A stretch of 6,847 bases of DNA from DAIODI01 sp036746875. Lineage in GTDB: Bacteria; Pseudomonadota; Alphaproteobacteria; Rhizobiales; Aestuariivirgaceae. The notes beneath the pieces are model-generated. The model had not been told where the DNA came from. It made no database searches and saw nothing but the letters and a program-made list of their open reading frames with translations. Below are positions 1 to 6,435 of this stretch, one piece after another; position 1 is the stretch's first letter, and each line of letters opens with the position of its first letter. The position numbers were made by a program, and so were the translations under genes. Location: positions 1 to 6,847 of the forward strand of contig DAIODI010000156.1 of the NCBI GenBank assembly GCA_036746875.1. The letters run 5' to 3'.

Positions 1-130
1 GCCCGGCGCATCGGTGAAAGGTCCGGCGATCATCGCCGAGCACGAGACCTCCACGGTCGTCGGCTCCGGCTTCACCGCCGCCGTGAACTCGCTCGGATAC
101 CTCGTTCTCGACCGGAAGGGACGCCGCTGA
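1..130 (+). CDS. hyuA: Hydantoinase/oxoprolinase A-type subunit, C-terminal end (5' truncated by window edge)
   Basis: Only the last 42 codons are present, read from base 2 and ending in TGA at 128-130. The peptide contains GPAIIAEHETSTVV followed by GSGFTAAVNSLGYLVL. This is the typical tail of HyuA/oxoprolinase-A proteins: a 'GPAII-E-x-x-T-VV' segment, a strand with a Gly/aromatic turn, then a 'G-x-L-x-L' end. Family knowledge: the A subunit carries the ASKHA-type ATP-binding fold and works with a B subunit in ATP-dependent hydrolysis of hydantoins, 5-oxoproline or other lactams, or in carboxylation of acetone or acetophenone. The ATP site lies outside the window, so substrate and integrity cannot be judged. 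Its stop codon overlaps the start of the B subunit gene (TGATG), as expected for a heteromeric pair. The family call is good; the exact substrate is unknown. Confidence 0.85.
   Translation, partial: PGASVKGPAIIAEHETSTVVGSGFTAAVNSLGYLVLDRKGRR
114..121 (+). promoter_or_regulatory. Ribosome binding site for the hydantoinase B subunit gene
   Basis: The purine-rich GGAAGGGA lies 8 bases before the ATG at 130, inside the end of the A-subunit gene. It supports ATG 130 over the next in-frame ATG (codon 14, at 169). The residues between the two also look like family sequence. Confidence 0.5.
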
Positions 131-1800
131 TGCCGAAGCAAGCGCTCGCCGCCATCCGCACCCAGGTGATGTGGAACCGCCTGATCGCCGTCGTGGAGGA
201 ACAGGCGCAGGCGCTGTTGCGCACCGCGTTCGGGACCATCACCCGCGAGGCGGGCGACCTCTCCGCCGGCGTCTACGACACCAATGGCCGCATGATCGCC
301 CAGGCCGTCACGGGCACGCCAGGCCACGTCAACACCATGGCGACGGCGGTGGCGCACTTCTTCGGGCATTTCCCGGTGGCGACGATGAGGCCTGGCGACG
401 TCTACGTCACCAACGATCCCTGGCTCGGCACGGGGCATCTGTTCGACTACGTGGTGATGACGCCCGTCTTTCTCGGCCGCCGCTGCGTGGCGTTTTTCGC
501 CTCCACCTGCCATGTCATCGACGTGGGCGGCGTGGGTATGACGGCCAAGGCCAACTCCTCGTTCGAGGAAGGCACGCTCATTCCGCACATGAAGCTGAGG
601 AAGGAGGGCGCGATCAACGAGGAGCTGATGGCGATCATCCTCGCCAACTCCCGCAATCCGGTGGAGGTGCGTGGCGACATTCTCTCGCTGATCAGCGCCA
701 ACGACACGGGGGCCCGCCGCCTCGTGGACATGATGACCGAGTTCGGCCTGAAGGAGATCGACACGCTGGGCGAGCACATTCTCACCCGGTCGGAGGCGGG
801 GGCGCGCGCTGCGATCCGCGCGCTGCCCGAAGGCGAGTGGCGCTACCACATGCCGCTCGACGGCTATGAGTCGACGATCCATCTCCATGCGCGGCTGGAA
901 ATCCGCAAGGGCAAGATCACCATCGACTACACCGGCTCCTCGCCCGCCTCGATCCAGGGCATCAACTCGCCGCGCACCTACACCCACGCCTATTCGGTGT
1001 TCGGGCTCAAGGCGGTGATCGCCCCGCACGTGCCGAACAACGCCGGATCGCTCGGCTGCTTCGACCTGATCACCGAGCCGGGAACGTGCGTCGATCCAAT
1101 CCGGCCAAGCCCGGTGACGGCGCGCCACGTCATCGGCCAGATGCTGGCCGACGCCACCTTCGGCTGCCTCGCCCAGGCGCTGCCCGGCAAGGTGCAGGCG
1201 GAGAGCGCCGGCTCGATCTGGATTCTCGGGCTGGGCAGCGCCCACGGCCTGGTGCCGGCCGAACAGACGAAGGACGCCAGACGCTTCCAGGTCATCAACA
1301 TCGGCCTTGGCGGCGTCGGCGGAAGGCCCGGTAAGGACGGCCTCAACACCACGGCGTTTCCCTCCGGCGTCGGCGCCATCCCGGTAGAGATCACCGAGGG
1401 CCAGTGTCCCTTGTGGTTCAGGCGCAAGCAGTACCTCGCGGACTCGGCCGGCGCCGGCGAGTTCCGCGGCGGCGTCAGCCAGATCATCGAGATCGCCAAC
1501 CGCGAGAACGCCCCCTTCACCATCTCGGCCGCCACCTTCGACCGGCTGCATCATCCGGCGCAGGGCCGCGACGGCGGCAAGCCGGGCCAGACGGGTGCGG
1601 CGCGCTTCGGCTCCGGCAGGCCGCTGGGCTCGAAGGGCGTGCACGTCATTCCGCCCGGCGACAGCCTGGTGCTGGAGCTTCCCGGCGGCGGCGGCGTCGG
1701 CGACCCGAAGCGGCGCGCCGGGGAGGCGCGGGCGGCCGACTTGCGCGAGGGGCTGGTGACGCAGGAGGGGGCGCGGAGGGACTATGGCCACTCCGGCTAG
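130..1800 (+). CDS. hyuB: Hydantoinase/oxoprolinase B-type subunit (HyuB family)
   Basis: This 556-residue protein has the usual length for the family and is complete at both ends. Near the N-terminus is WNRLIAVVEEQAQALLRTAF (15-34), the characteristic opening. It is followed by DLSAGVYDTNGRMIAQ (43-58), PGHV (64-67) and NDPWLGTGHLFD (95-106). CHVIDVGG (127-134) and EGTLIPHMKL (147-156) follow. The Asp/His residues at 96, 103, 106, 128 and 131 are plausible metal ligands (inference). The C-terminus has the Gly-rich ELPGGGGVGDP and an 'R-x-G-L-V-x-x-x-x-A-R-R-D-Y-G' tail typical of the family. With HyuA it would form an ATP-dependent cytoplasmic lactam or cyclic-amide hydrolase, or a carboxylase as in acetone and acetophenone carboxylases. 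The context, with an indolepyruvate oxidoreductase downstream, favours an N-heterocycle substrate, but this is inference. The start overlaps the hyuA stop by one base; the end overlaps the next gene by 17 bases. Confidence 0.9.
   Translation: MPKQALAAIRTQVMWNRLIAVVEEQAQALLRTAFGTITREAGDLSAGVYDTNGRMIAQAVTGTPGHVNTMATAVAHFFGHFPVATMRPGDVYVTNDPWLGTGHLFDYVVMTPVFLGRRCVAFFASTCHVIDVGGVGMTAKANSSFEEGTLIPHMKLRKEGAINEELMAIILANSRNPVEVRGDILSLISANDTGARRLVDMMTEFGLKEIDTLGEHILTRSEAGARAAIRALPEGEWRYHMPLDGYESTIHLHARLEIRKGKITIDYTGSSPASIQGINSPRTYTHAYSVFGLKAVIAPHVPNNAGSLGCFDLITEPGTCVDPIRPSPVTARHVIGQMLADATFGCLAQALPGKVQAESAGSIWILGLGSAHGLVPAEQTKDARRFQVINIGLGGVGGRPGKDGLNTTAFPSGVGAIPVEITEGQCPLWFRRKQYLADSAGAGEFRGGVSQIIEIANRENAPFTISAATFDRLHHPAQGRDGGKPGQTGAARFGSGRPLGSKGVHVIPPGDSLVLELPGGGGVGDPKRRAGEARAADLREGLVTQEGARRDYGHSG
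1775..1780 (+). promoter_or_regulatory. Ribosome binding site for the XRE-cupin regulator gene
   Basis: GGAGGG lies just before the ATG at 1784, inside the end of hyuB; the core GGAGG leaves a short 4-base spacer. It supports a start that overlaps the upstream gene by 17 bases. The regulator is therefore translated from within the hyuB coding sequence rather than from its own leader. Confidence 0.55.
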
Positions 1801-2413
1801 ACCGGCGCTGCGCGACGATGGCTACACCGCGCTCGACATCGGCCAGCGGCTCAAGACCCTGCGGCGCGCGCAGGGGCGCTCGCTGAGCGAGCTCGCCCGC
1901 ATGACCGGCGTTTCCGAAGCGACGCTGTCGCGCGTCGAGAACAACCAGACGCCGGTTTCGGCGCACAGCCTTTACGTCCTGTCGAAGGCGCTGGGCGTGG
2001 ACATCACCGCCTTTTTCGCTTCTGGACCGCAGCCGATCTCGGCCGGCATCCGCAGCGTCTGCCGTAAGGATGACGGCGTGCCGTTCGAAAGCGCCCGCTA
2101 CGCCGCGCAGGTTCTGTGCACCGATCTCGCCAACAAGAAGATGCACCCGGCGATCAACACGGTGACGATCCGCAGCGTCGACGAGGCGGGCGGCCTGTCG
2201 CGTCACGACGGCGAGGAATTCGTGCTGGTGCTCGACGGGGAGCTGGTGCTCGCCAGCGAGTTCTACGAGCCGTTGCGGCTGGAGCCCGGCGACAGCGTCT
2301 ACTTCGACAGCCGCATGGGCCACGCCTACCTCGCCGCCGGCGATATGCCGGCGCGCATCCTCGTGGTGGCGACGACCGAACCGCCAGCGATCACCGGAGC
2401 GGCCCATGGCTGA
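1784..2413 (+). CDS. XRE-family transcriptional regulator with C-terminal cupin sensor domain
   Basis: A 209-residue cytoplasmic DNA-binding protein. Residues about 17-73 form an HTH_XRE domain: IGQRLKTLRRAQGRSLSELA, then TGVSEATLSRVENNQTPVS with the recognition helix around 44-51, and LYVLSKALGVDITAFF. Residues about 125-195 form a cupin_2-like small barrel with HDGEEFVLVLDGELVL (141-156), then LRLEPGDSVYFDS (164-176) and H180. This architecture and length match the family of short XRE-cupin regulators (PuuR/SutR-like) that usually control neighbouring catabolic or transport genes in response to a small molecule. Lying between hyuB and iorA in the same transcription unit, it probably regulates this operon. 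The sign of regulation and the effector cannot be read from the sequence, and its operator would be upstream of the window. The stop overlaps the iorA start by 8 bases. Confidence 0.9.
   Translation: MATPARPALRDDGYTALDIGQRLKTLRRAQGRSLSELARMTGVSEATLSRVENNQTPVSAHSLYVLSKALGVDITAFFASGPQPISAGIRSVCRKDDGVPFESARYAAQVLCTDLANKKMHPAINTVTIRSVDEAGGLSRHDGEEFVLVLDGELVLASEFYEPLRLEPGDSVYFDSRMGHAYLAAGDMPARILVVATTEPPAITGAAHG
2396..2399 (+). promoter_or_regulatory. Ribosome binding site for iorA
   Basis: GGAG lies 6 bases before the ATG at 2406, within the last codons of the regulator gene. It supports a start that overlaps the regulator stop by 8 bases. Confidence 0.45.
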
Positions 2414-4541
2414 GCGCAGTTTCGCCCGCGAGGCCCGGCAGCTTCGCCTTGGCGCGGGCGAGGAGTTTCGCGGCGAGGGCATCCTTGCGGTGGCGAAAGC
2501 CCTGCTCCAGTCGGGTGTGTCCTATGTCGGCGGCTATCAGGGCGCGCCGATCTCGCACCTCATGGACGTGTTCAACGACGCGCGCGCCGTGCTGGCGGAG
2601 CACGGCGTCCATTTCGAGCGCAACGCTTCCGAGGCCGGCGCGGCGGCGATGCTCGCGGCCTCCATCAACTACCCCTTGCGCGGAGCGGTGACGTGGAAAT
2701 CGACGGTCGGCACCAACGTCGCTTCCGACGCCTTGTCCAATCTCGCTTCCGCCGGGGTGACCGGCGGGGCGATGATCGTGCTCGGAGAGGATTACGGCGA
2801 GGGCGCCTCCATCATGCAGGAGCGCACGCATCCCTTCGCCACCAAGTCGCAGATCTGGCTCCTCGACCCGCGCCCGTCGCTGCCGAAGATCGTCGACACG
2901 GTGGAGCGCGGGTTACTGCTCTCCGAGGCGACCAACACCCCGGTGATGACGACGCTGCGCATCCGCGCCTGTCACGTGTACGGACGATTCATCGCCAGGG
3001 ACAACGTGCGCGGCCGCTACAACGCGCTCAACCCGCTGCCCGCGCCCGCCTTCGACTACGGCCGGATCGTGCTTCCGCCCTCCACCTACGCGCAGGAAAA
3101 GCACAAGATCGAGGTGCGGTTCCCGGCGGCGCTCGACTGGCTCCGGCGCAATCCGCTGAACGAGGTGTTCGACGGCGAATACAGCGAGATCGGGATCATC
3201 GTCCAGGGCGGGCATTTCAACTCGGCCGTTTCGGTGCTGGAGGAGTTCGGCCTCGCCGACGTGTTCGGCCGCGTGAAGGCGCCGGTGTTCTGCCTCAACG
3301 TGGGTTACCCGCTGGTCCCGGAGGAGATCGTCGGGTTCTGCGCCGGGAAATCCTCCGTGCTCGTCATCGAGGAGGGCCAGCCGGCCTACCTCGAAATGGC
3401 GGTGAGCGATCTTTTGCGCCGCCACGGCGTCGCCACCCGCCTCCACGGCAAGGACGTGCTGCCGCTGGCGGGCGAGTACACGCTCGCCACGCTGATGAAG
3501 GGGATGGGCGCGTTTCTGACCGAGGCGAAGATTCCAGCCGGGGTGAGGACGGCGGTGCGAGAGCGCCTCGCGGCGCTCGACGCGGTCGAGCGCGCGGTCC
3601 TTGAGGATCTGCGGCTCGCGCCGCCGCCGCGTCCTCCCGGCTTCTGTACCGGCTGCCCGGAGCGGCCGGTGTTCACGGCCATGAAGCTCGTCGAGCGCGA
3701 GGTCGGTCCCTTCCATGTCGCCTCTGACATCGGCTGCCACACCTTCTCGACGCTGCCGCCGTTCAACATCGGCAACACGGTGCTGGGCTACGGACTGGGG
3801 CTCGCCAGCGCCTCGGCGCTGCCGTCGCAGTTCGGCGGCCGGCCGGTGGTGACGGTGATGGGCGACGGCGGCTTCTGGCACAACGGCCTGTCGTCGGGCG
3901 TCTCCAGCGCCGTGTTCAACCGGCATAACGATGTCATGCTGATCATGGACAACGGCTACACGGCGGCGACCGGCGGGCAGGACATCCCGTCAAGCCGGGG
4001 CGCGCCGCCGCACACGGGCGGACGCCTCGACATCGCCGCGACGCTCGCCGGCATGGGCGTGACGTGGGTGAAGACGCTGAACAGCTATCGCGTGACCAAG
4101 GTTCGCGACGCGCTGAAGCAGGCGATGACCTCCCGCGAACCCGGCCTCAAGGTCATCATCGCCGAGGGCGAATGCCAGCTCAACAAGGAACGCCGCCTGC
4201 GGGCGTTCGTGGCCGACCTCCTGAAATGCGGAAAGCGGCTTTCGCGCGACCGTTACGGCGTGGACGAGAGCGTGTGCACGGGCGATCACGCCTGCGTGCG
4301 GCTGTCGGGTTGCCCGTCGCTCACCATCAAGCCGTCGAGCGATCCCCTGAAGACCGATCCGGTGGCGCACGTGGTGGAGAGCTGCGTCGGTTGCGGGCTG
4401 TGCGGCGAGGTGGCGCACGCGGCGCGGCTGTGCCCGTCGTTCTACCGCGCCCGCACGGTGAGGAACGCCCATCCTGTGGAGCGGCTCGCCGCGCGGCTGA
4501 AGGGCCGTCTGTTCCCGGCCCTGAAACCGCTGTCCTCGTGA
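2406..4541 (+). CDS. iorA: Indolepyruvate:ferredoxin oxidoreductase, alpha subunit (ThDP and 4Fe-4S domains)
   Basis: A 711-residue cytoplasmic enzyme subunit for CoA-dependent oxidative decarboxylation of aryl-pyruvates (indole-3-pyruvate, phenylpyruvate type) to aryl-acetyl-CoA, with electrons passed to ferredoxin. The N-terminal pyrimidine-binding domain has GGYQGAPISH (42-51) in place of the usual GYPGTP, and NASEAG (73-78), where Glu76 is the likely cofactor-activating acid. It also has the VGTNVASDAL segment (101-110). CTGCPERP (414-421) precedes the pyrophosphate domain, where GDG (486-488) and MDNGYTAATGGQ (Asn516) form the thiamine-diphosphate/Mg motif. The C-terminal iron-sulfur region has cysteines 608, 624, 630 and 636 (Pro follows), then 660, 663, 666 and 676 (Pro follows). 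Length is somewhat above the ~650 residues of archaeal IorA. Its partner gene follows directly. The enzyme class is firm; the preferred aryl-pyruvate is not shown by sequence. Confidence 0.93.
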   Translation: MAERSFAREARQLRLGAGEEFRGEGILAVAKALLQSGVSYVGGYQGAPISHLMDVFNDARAVLAEHGVHFERNASEAGAAAMLAASINYPLRGAVTWKSTVGTNVASDALSNLASAGVTGGAMIVLGEDYGEGASIMQERTHPFATKSQIWLLDPRPSLPKIVDTVERGLLLSEATNTPVMTTLRIRACHVYGRFIARDNVRGRYNALNPLPAPAFDYGRIVLPPSTYAQEKHKIEVRFPAALDWLRRNPLNEVFDGEYSEIGIIVQGGHFNSAVSVLEEFGLADVFGRVKAPVFCLNVGYPLVPEEIVGFCAGKSSVLVIEEGQPAYLEMAVSDLLRRHGVATRLHGKDVLPLAGEYTLATLMKGMGAFLTEAKIPAGVRTAVRERLAALDAVERAVLEDLRLAPPPRPPGFCTGCPERPVFTAMKLVEREVGPFHVASDIGCHTFSTLPPFNIGNTVLGYGLGLASASALPSQFGGRPVVTVMGDGGFWHNGLSSGVSSAVFNRHNDVMLIMDNGYTAATGGQDIPSSRGAPPHTGGRLDIAATLAGMGVTWVKTLNSYRVTKVRDALKQAMTSREPGLKVIIAEGECQLNKERRLRAFVADLLKCGKRLSRDRYGVDESVCTGDHACVRLSGCPSLTIKPSSDPLKTDPVAHVVESCVGCGLCGEVAHAARLCPSFYRARTVRNAHPVERLAARLKGRLFPALKPLSS

Positions 4542-4543
4542 CC

Positions 4544-6001
4544 ATGACGGAGCCGTGGCGCGCCACCATTCTCATCGCCGCGATGGGCGGCGAGGGTGGC
4601 GGCGTGCTGTCGCAGTGGATCACCTCGGCGCTTGAAGACGCGGGCTGGCGCGCTCAGTACACGGCCATTCCGGGCGTCGCCCAGCGCACCGGCGCGACCA
4701 CCTACTACATCGAGGCCATCCCCGAGGCGGCGCTCATCGAAGGCGAACCCGTGCTGTCGCTGCTGCCCATGCCGGGCAAGGTGGACGTCGCCATCGCCAC
4801 CGAACTCGCCGAGATCGCCCGCATGATCGAGCGCGGCTTCGTGACGCCGGAGCGCACCGTGCTGATCGGCTCCACGCATCGCGTTTACGCCACCTCGGAG
4901 AAGATGGCGATGGGAGACGGGCGGATGCCCGACGCTCCCGCGCTGGAGGCGGCCCGCGCCCGCGCGAAGTCCGCCGTGCTTGCTGATTTCGCGGCGCTGG
5001 CGCGAGAGGCGGGCGCGGTGATCAACGCCGCCGTGTACGGAGCGTTCGCGCGCGCCAATCCGCTCGGTCGCGACCGCGGCGCGTTCATCCGCGCCATGGG
5101 CGAAGGCGCCGCTAACGCGCGGGGATTCGACCTCGGTTGGGCGGCGGCGGGCGGCGAACGCCCGCCGGCCGCGCCCGAGCGGCCGCCGCCGCTACAGACA
5201 CCGGCGCGGTTTGCGGCGCGCATCGGCGCGCTGCCGCCGCAGGCCCGCGAGATCGCGAGCCTCGCCGTGGCGAGGCTGATCGACTACCAGGACGCGGATT
5301 ATGCGACGCTGTTCCTTGACCGGCTGGACTCGCTTGGCTGCCGCGATGGCGAGTTTCTGGCCGAAACGGCCCGGCATCTCGCCAACCGCATGACCTGGCA
5401 CGACATCGCCCGCGTGGCGCAGCTCAAGCGCGATCCCGCCCGCCTCGCCGCGATCGCGGCGGCGCAGAAGCCGGGGCCGAATGATATCGTCGCCATCGCC
5501 GAATTCTTCTCGCCGGGGCCCGACGAGATCGCCGCCATGCTCCCGCCGGCGCTGGCGGCCCGTGTGAGGGCGTGGGCGGCGAAGAAGAACCGCCGCGAGA
5601 GGTTCACCTTTCCGCTGACGCTGAAGACATCGTCCGTTCACGGACAGATCGTGCTCGCCTTGCTGGCCCGCCTCAAGGATCGCCGGCGCGCCTCGGCCCG
5701 CTACGCGCACGAGCAGCGCGAGATCGAAGCCTGGCTCGACGCCGTGCGCCGGGCCGCCGCCGTTTCGCCGCGCGCCGGGCGGGAAGCGGCGGGGCTGGCG
5801 CGTCTCCTGAAGGGCTACGGCGAGACGGCCGAGCGCGGCGGCGCCAGTTTCAACCGCGTCGTCGCCGTGCTTCCGCAGGTGCTTTCGGCGCCGGCTCCGG
5901 ACAGCGTGCTGTCGGCGCTTGTCGCCGCCGCGCTCGCCGATCCCGCAGGACTGCGGTTGCGGCAGGCTCTGGCCACCTTCGGGTTGGAGGACAGCGCATG
6001 A
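4544..6001 (+). CDS. iorB: Indolepyruvate oxidoreductase beta subunit with DUF6537-like C-terminal domain
   Basis: A 485-residue partner of IorA. Residues about 8-200 form the catalytic gamma domain of 2-oxoacid:ferredoxin oxidoreductases: ILIAAMGGEGGGVLSQWI (9-26), then IPGVAQRTGATTYYI (42-56) and a Rossmann-like core. A Pro/Ala-rich linker (about 203-221) leads to a helical C-terminal half (about 222-485) resembling DUF6537, with FTFPLTLKTS (354-363) and LLKGYGETAERGGASFNRV (421-439). Archaeal IorB is only about 200 residues, so this is the long bacterial form. The C-terminal domain has no known role; a structural or electron-transfer role is a guess. The start is ambiguous. ATG 4544 begins 2 bases after the iorA stop; GTG 4538 is in frame, would overlap that stop as GTGA and adds two residues. 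Neither has a clear Shine-Dalgarno, so initiation probably depends on coupling. The frame is open well upstream inside iorA, but that part is antisense-like in composition. Confidence 0.9.
   Translation: MTEPWRATILIAAMGGEGGGVLSQWITSALEDAGWRAQYTAIPGVAQRTGATTYYIEAIPEAALIEGEPVLSLLPMPGKVDVAIATELAEIARMIERGFVTPERTVLIGSTHRVYATSEKMAMGDGRMPDAPALEAARARAKSAVLADFAALAREAGAVINAAVYGAFARANPLGRDRGAFIRAMGEGAANARGFDLGWAAAGGERPPAAPERPPPLQTPARFAARIGALPPQAREIASLAVARLIDYQDADYATLFLDRLDSLGCRDGEFLAETARHLANRMTWHDIARVAQLKRDPARLAAIAAAQKPGPNDIVAIAEFFSPGPDEIAAMLPPALAARVRAWAAKKNRRERFTFPLTLKTSSVHGQIVLALLARLKDRRRASARYAHEQREIEAWLDAVRRAAAVSPRAGREAAGLARLLKGYGETAERGGASFNRVVAVLPQVLSAPAPDSVLSALVAAALADPAGLRLRQALATFGLEDSA
5986..5990 (+). 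promoter_or_regulatory. Ribosome binding site for the SRPBCC gene
   Basis: GGAGG ends 7 bases before the ATG at 5998, inside the last codons of iorB. It confirms ATG 5998 and an ATGA overlap, rather than any start further upstream in this open frame. Confidence 0.6.
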
Positions 6002-6435
6002 ACGCCGGTGAATCGCACGTCGCCTCCGCCGTCATCGCCGCTCCGGCCGGCCGGGTGTTCGCCTTCATGGGCGATGCGGCGATGCTGCCGCGCTGGTCGT
6101 TCGGCGCCTGGGAGATCGAGCGGCTGGACGGCGGGATCGTGCGTGGTACGAGCCTGTTCGATCGCTCGCAGGTGCTGGTGCGGATCGCAGCGGACCCGCG
6201 CACGTTGTCCATCGACTATCACCTCGGCCAGACGGTTGAAACGATGCAGCCGCGAATCAACGTGCGCGTCGTGCCCGGCCCTGTCGTTGGCCTTGGCGAG
6301 GAGGAGTGCGTGCTGACGTTCCTCGCCTGGCGCGGCGCGGCGATGACCGGCGACCGCTGGCGCCGGCTCACCGCGGCGCACGAGCTCGAAGCCGTGCTGG
6401 TCAAGAGCCTGTTCGAGTCCGGCCAGATCACGTAA
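5998..6435 (+). CDS. SRPBCC (START/Bet v1-like) small protein of unknown ligand
   Basis: A 145-residue protein with the SRPBCC pattern. A first strand ASAVIAAPAGRVFAFMGDA (9-27) has the 'I-x-A-P-x-x-x-V-F-x-F' helix-grip start, then MLPRWSFGAWEIERLDG and alternating beta strands. The C-terminus is a long amphipathic helix (about 120-142). No signal peptide or membrane segment is seen, so it is probably cytoplasmic. Family members bind hydrophobic small molecules; some are cyclases, hydrolases or dehydrases, and others only carriers. No catalytic residue can be pointed to with confidence. It overlaps the iorB stop by 4 bases (ATGA) and has a good ribosome binding site, so it is co-translated with the oxidoreductase. 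A role on an aryl or aryl-CoA intermediate of the same pathway is inference from position only. It ends in TAA at 6433-6435, overlapping the opposing kynureninase gene. Confidence 0.8.
   Translation: MNAGESHVASAVIAAPAGRVFAFMGDAAMLPRWSFGAWEIERLDGGIVRGTSLFDRSQVLVRIAADPRTLSIDYHLGQTVETMQPRINVRVVPGPVVGLGEEECVLTFLAWRGAAMTGDRWRRLTAAHELEAVLVKSLFESGQIT
6428..6435. other. Convergent tail-to-tail overlap of the SRPBCC and kynureninase genes
   Basis: The plus-strand TAA (6433-6435) and the minus-strand TGA (complement of TCA at 6428-6430) lie within 8 shared bases. No hairpin with a T tract is visible on either side, so each transcript must run into the opposing gene unless Rho or another mechanism ends it. 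Confidence 0.8.

Noticed and set aside
1684..1698. GGC-rich run (poly-glycine) as a repeat element
   Set aside because: It encodes the conserved Gly-rich C-terminal segment of HyuB and is explained by coding constraint.
1646..2482. Minus-strand open frame (278 codons) opposite the regulator and the hyuB end
   Set aside because: It has low-complexity Arg/Pro/Ala-rich composition, crosses three real genes and shows no family resemblance.
2913..3926. Long minus-strand open frame (337 codons) opposite iorA
   Set aside because: The plus strand here encodes unmistakable IorA family sequence. The opposite frame is rich in Arg, His, Glu and Ala, as expected from GC-rich antisense codons, and has no recognisable domain.
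4064..4537. Open extension upstream of iorB inside the iorA gene
   Set aside because: The frame is open by composition only. The peptide is Arg-rich and unlike IorB, whose family sequence begins at about 4544.
5572..5997. Open extension upstream of the SRPBCC gene inside iorB
   Set aside because: The translated stretch is Arg/Ala-rich shadow sequence; the SRPBCC fold and a good ribosome binding site both begin at the ATG at 5998.
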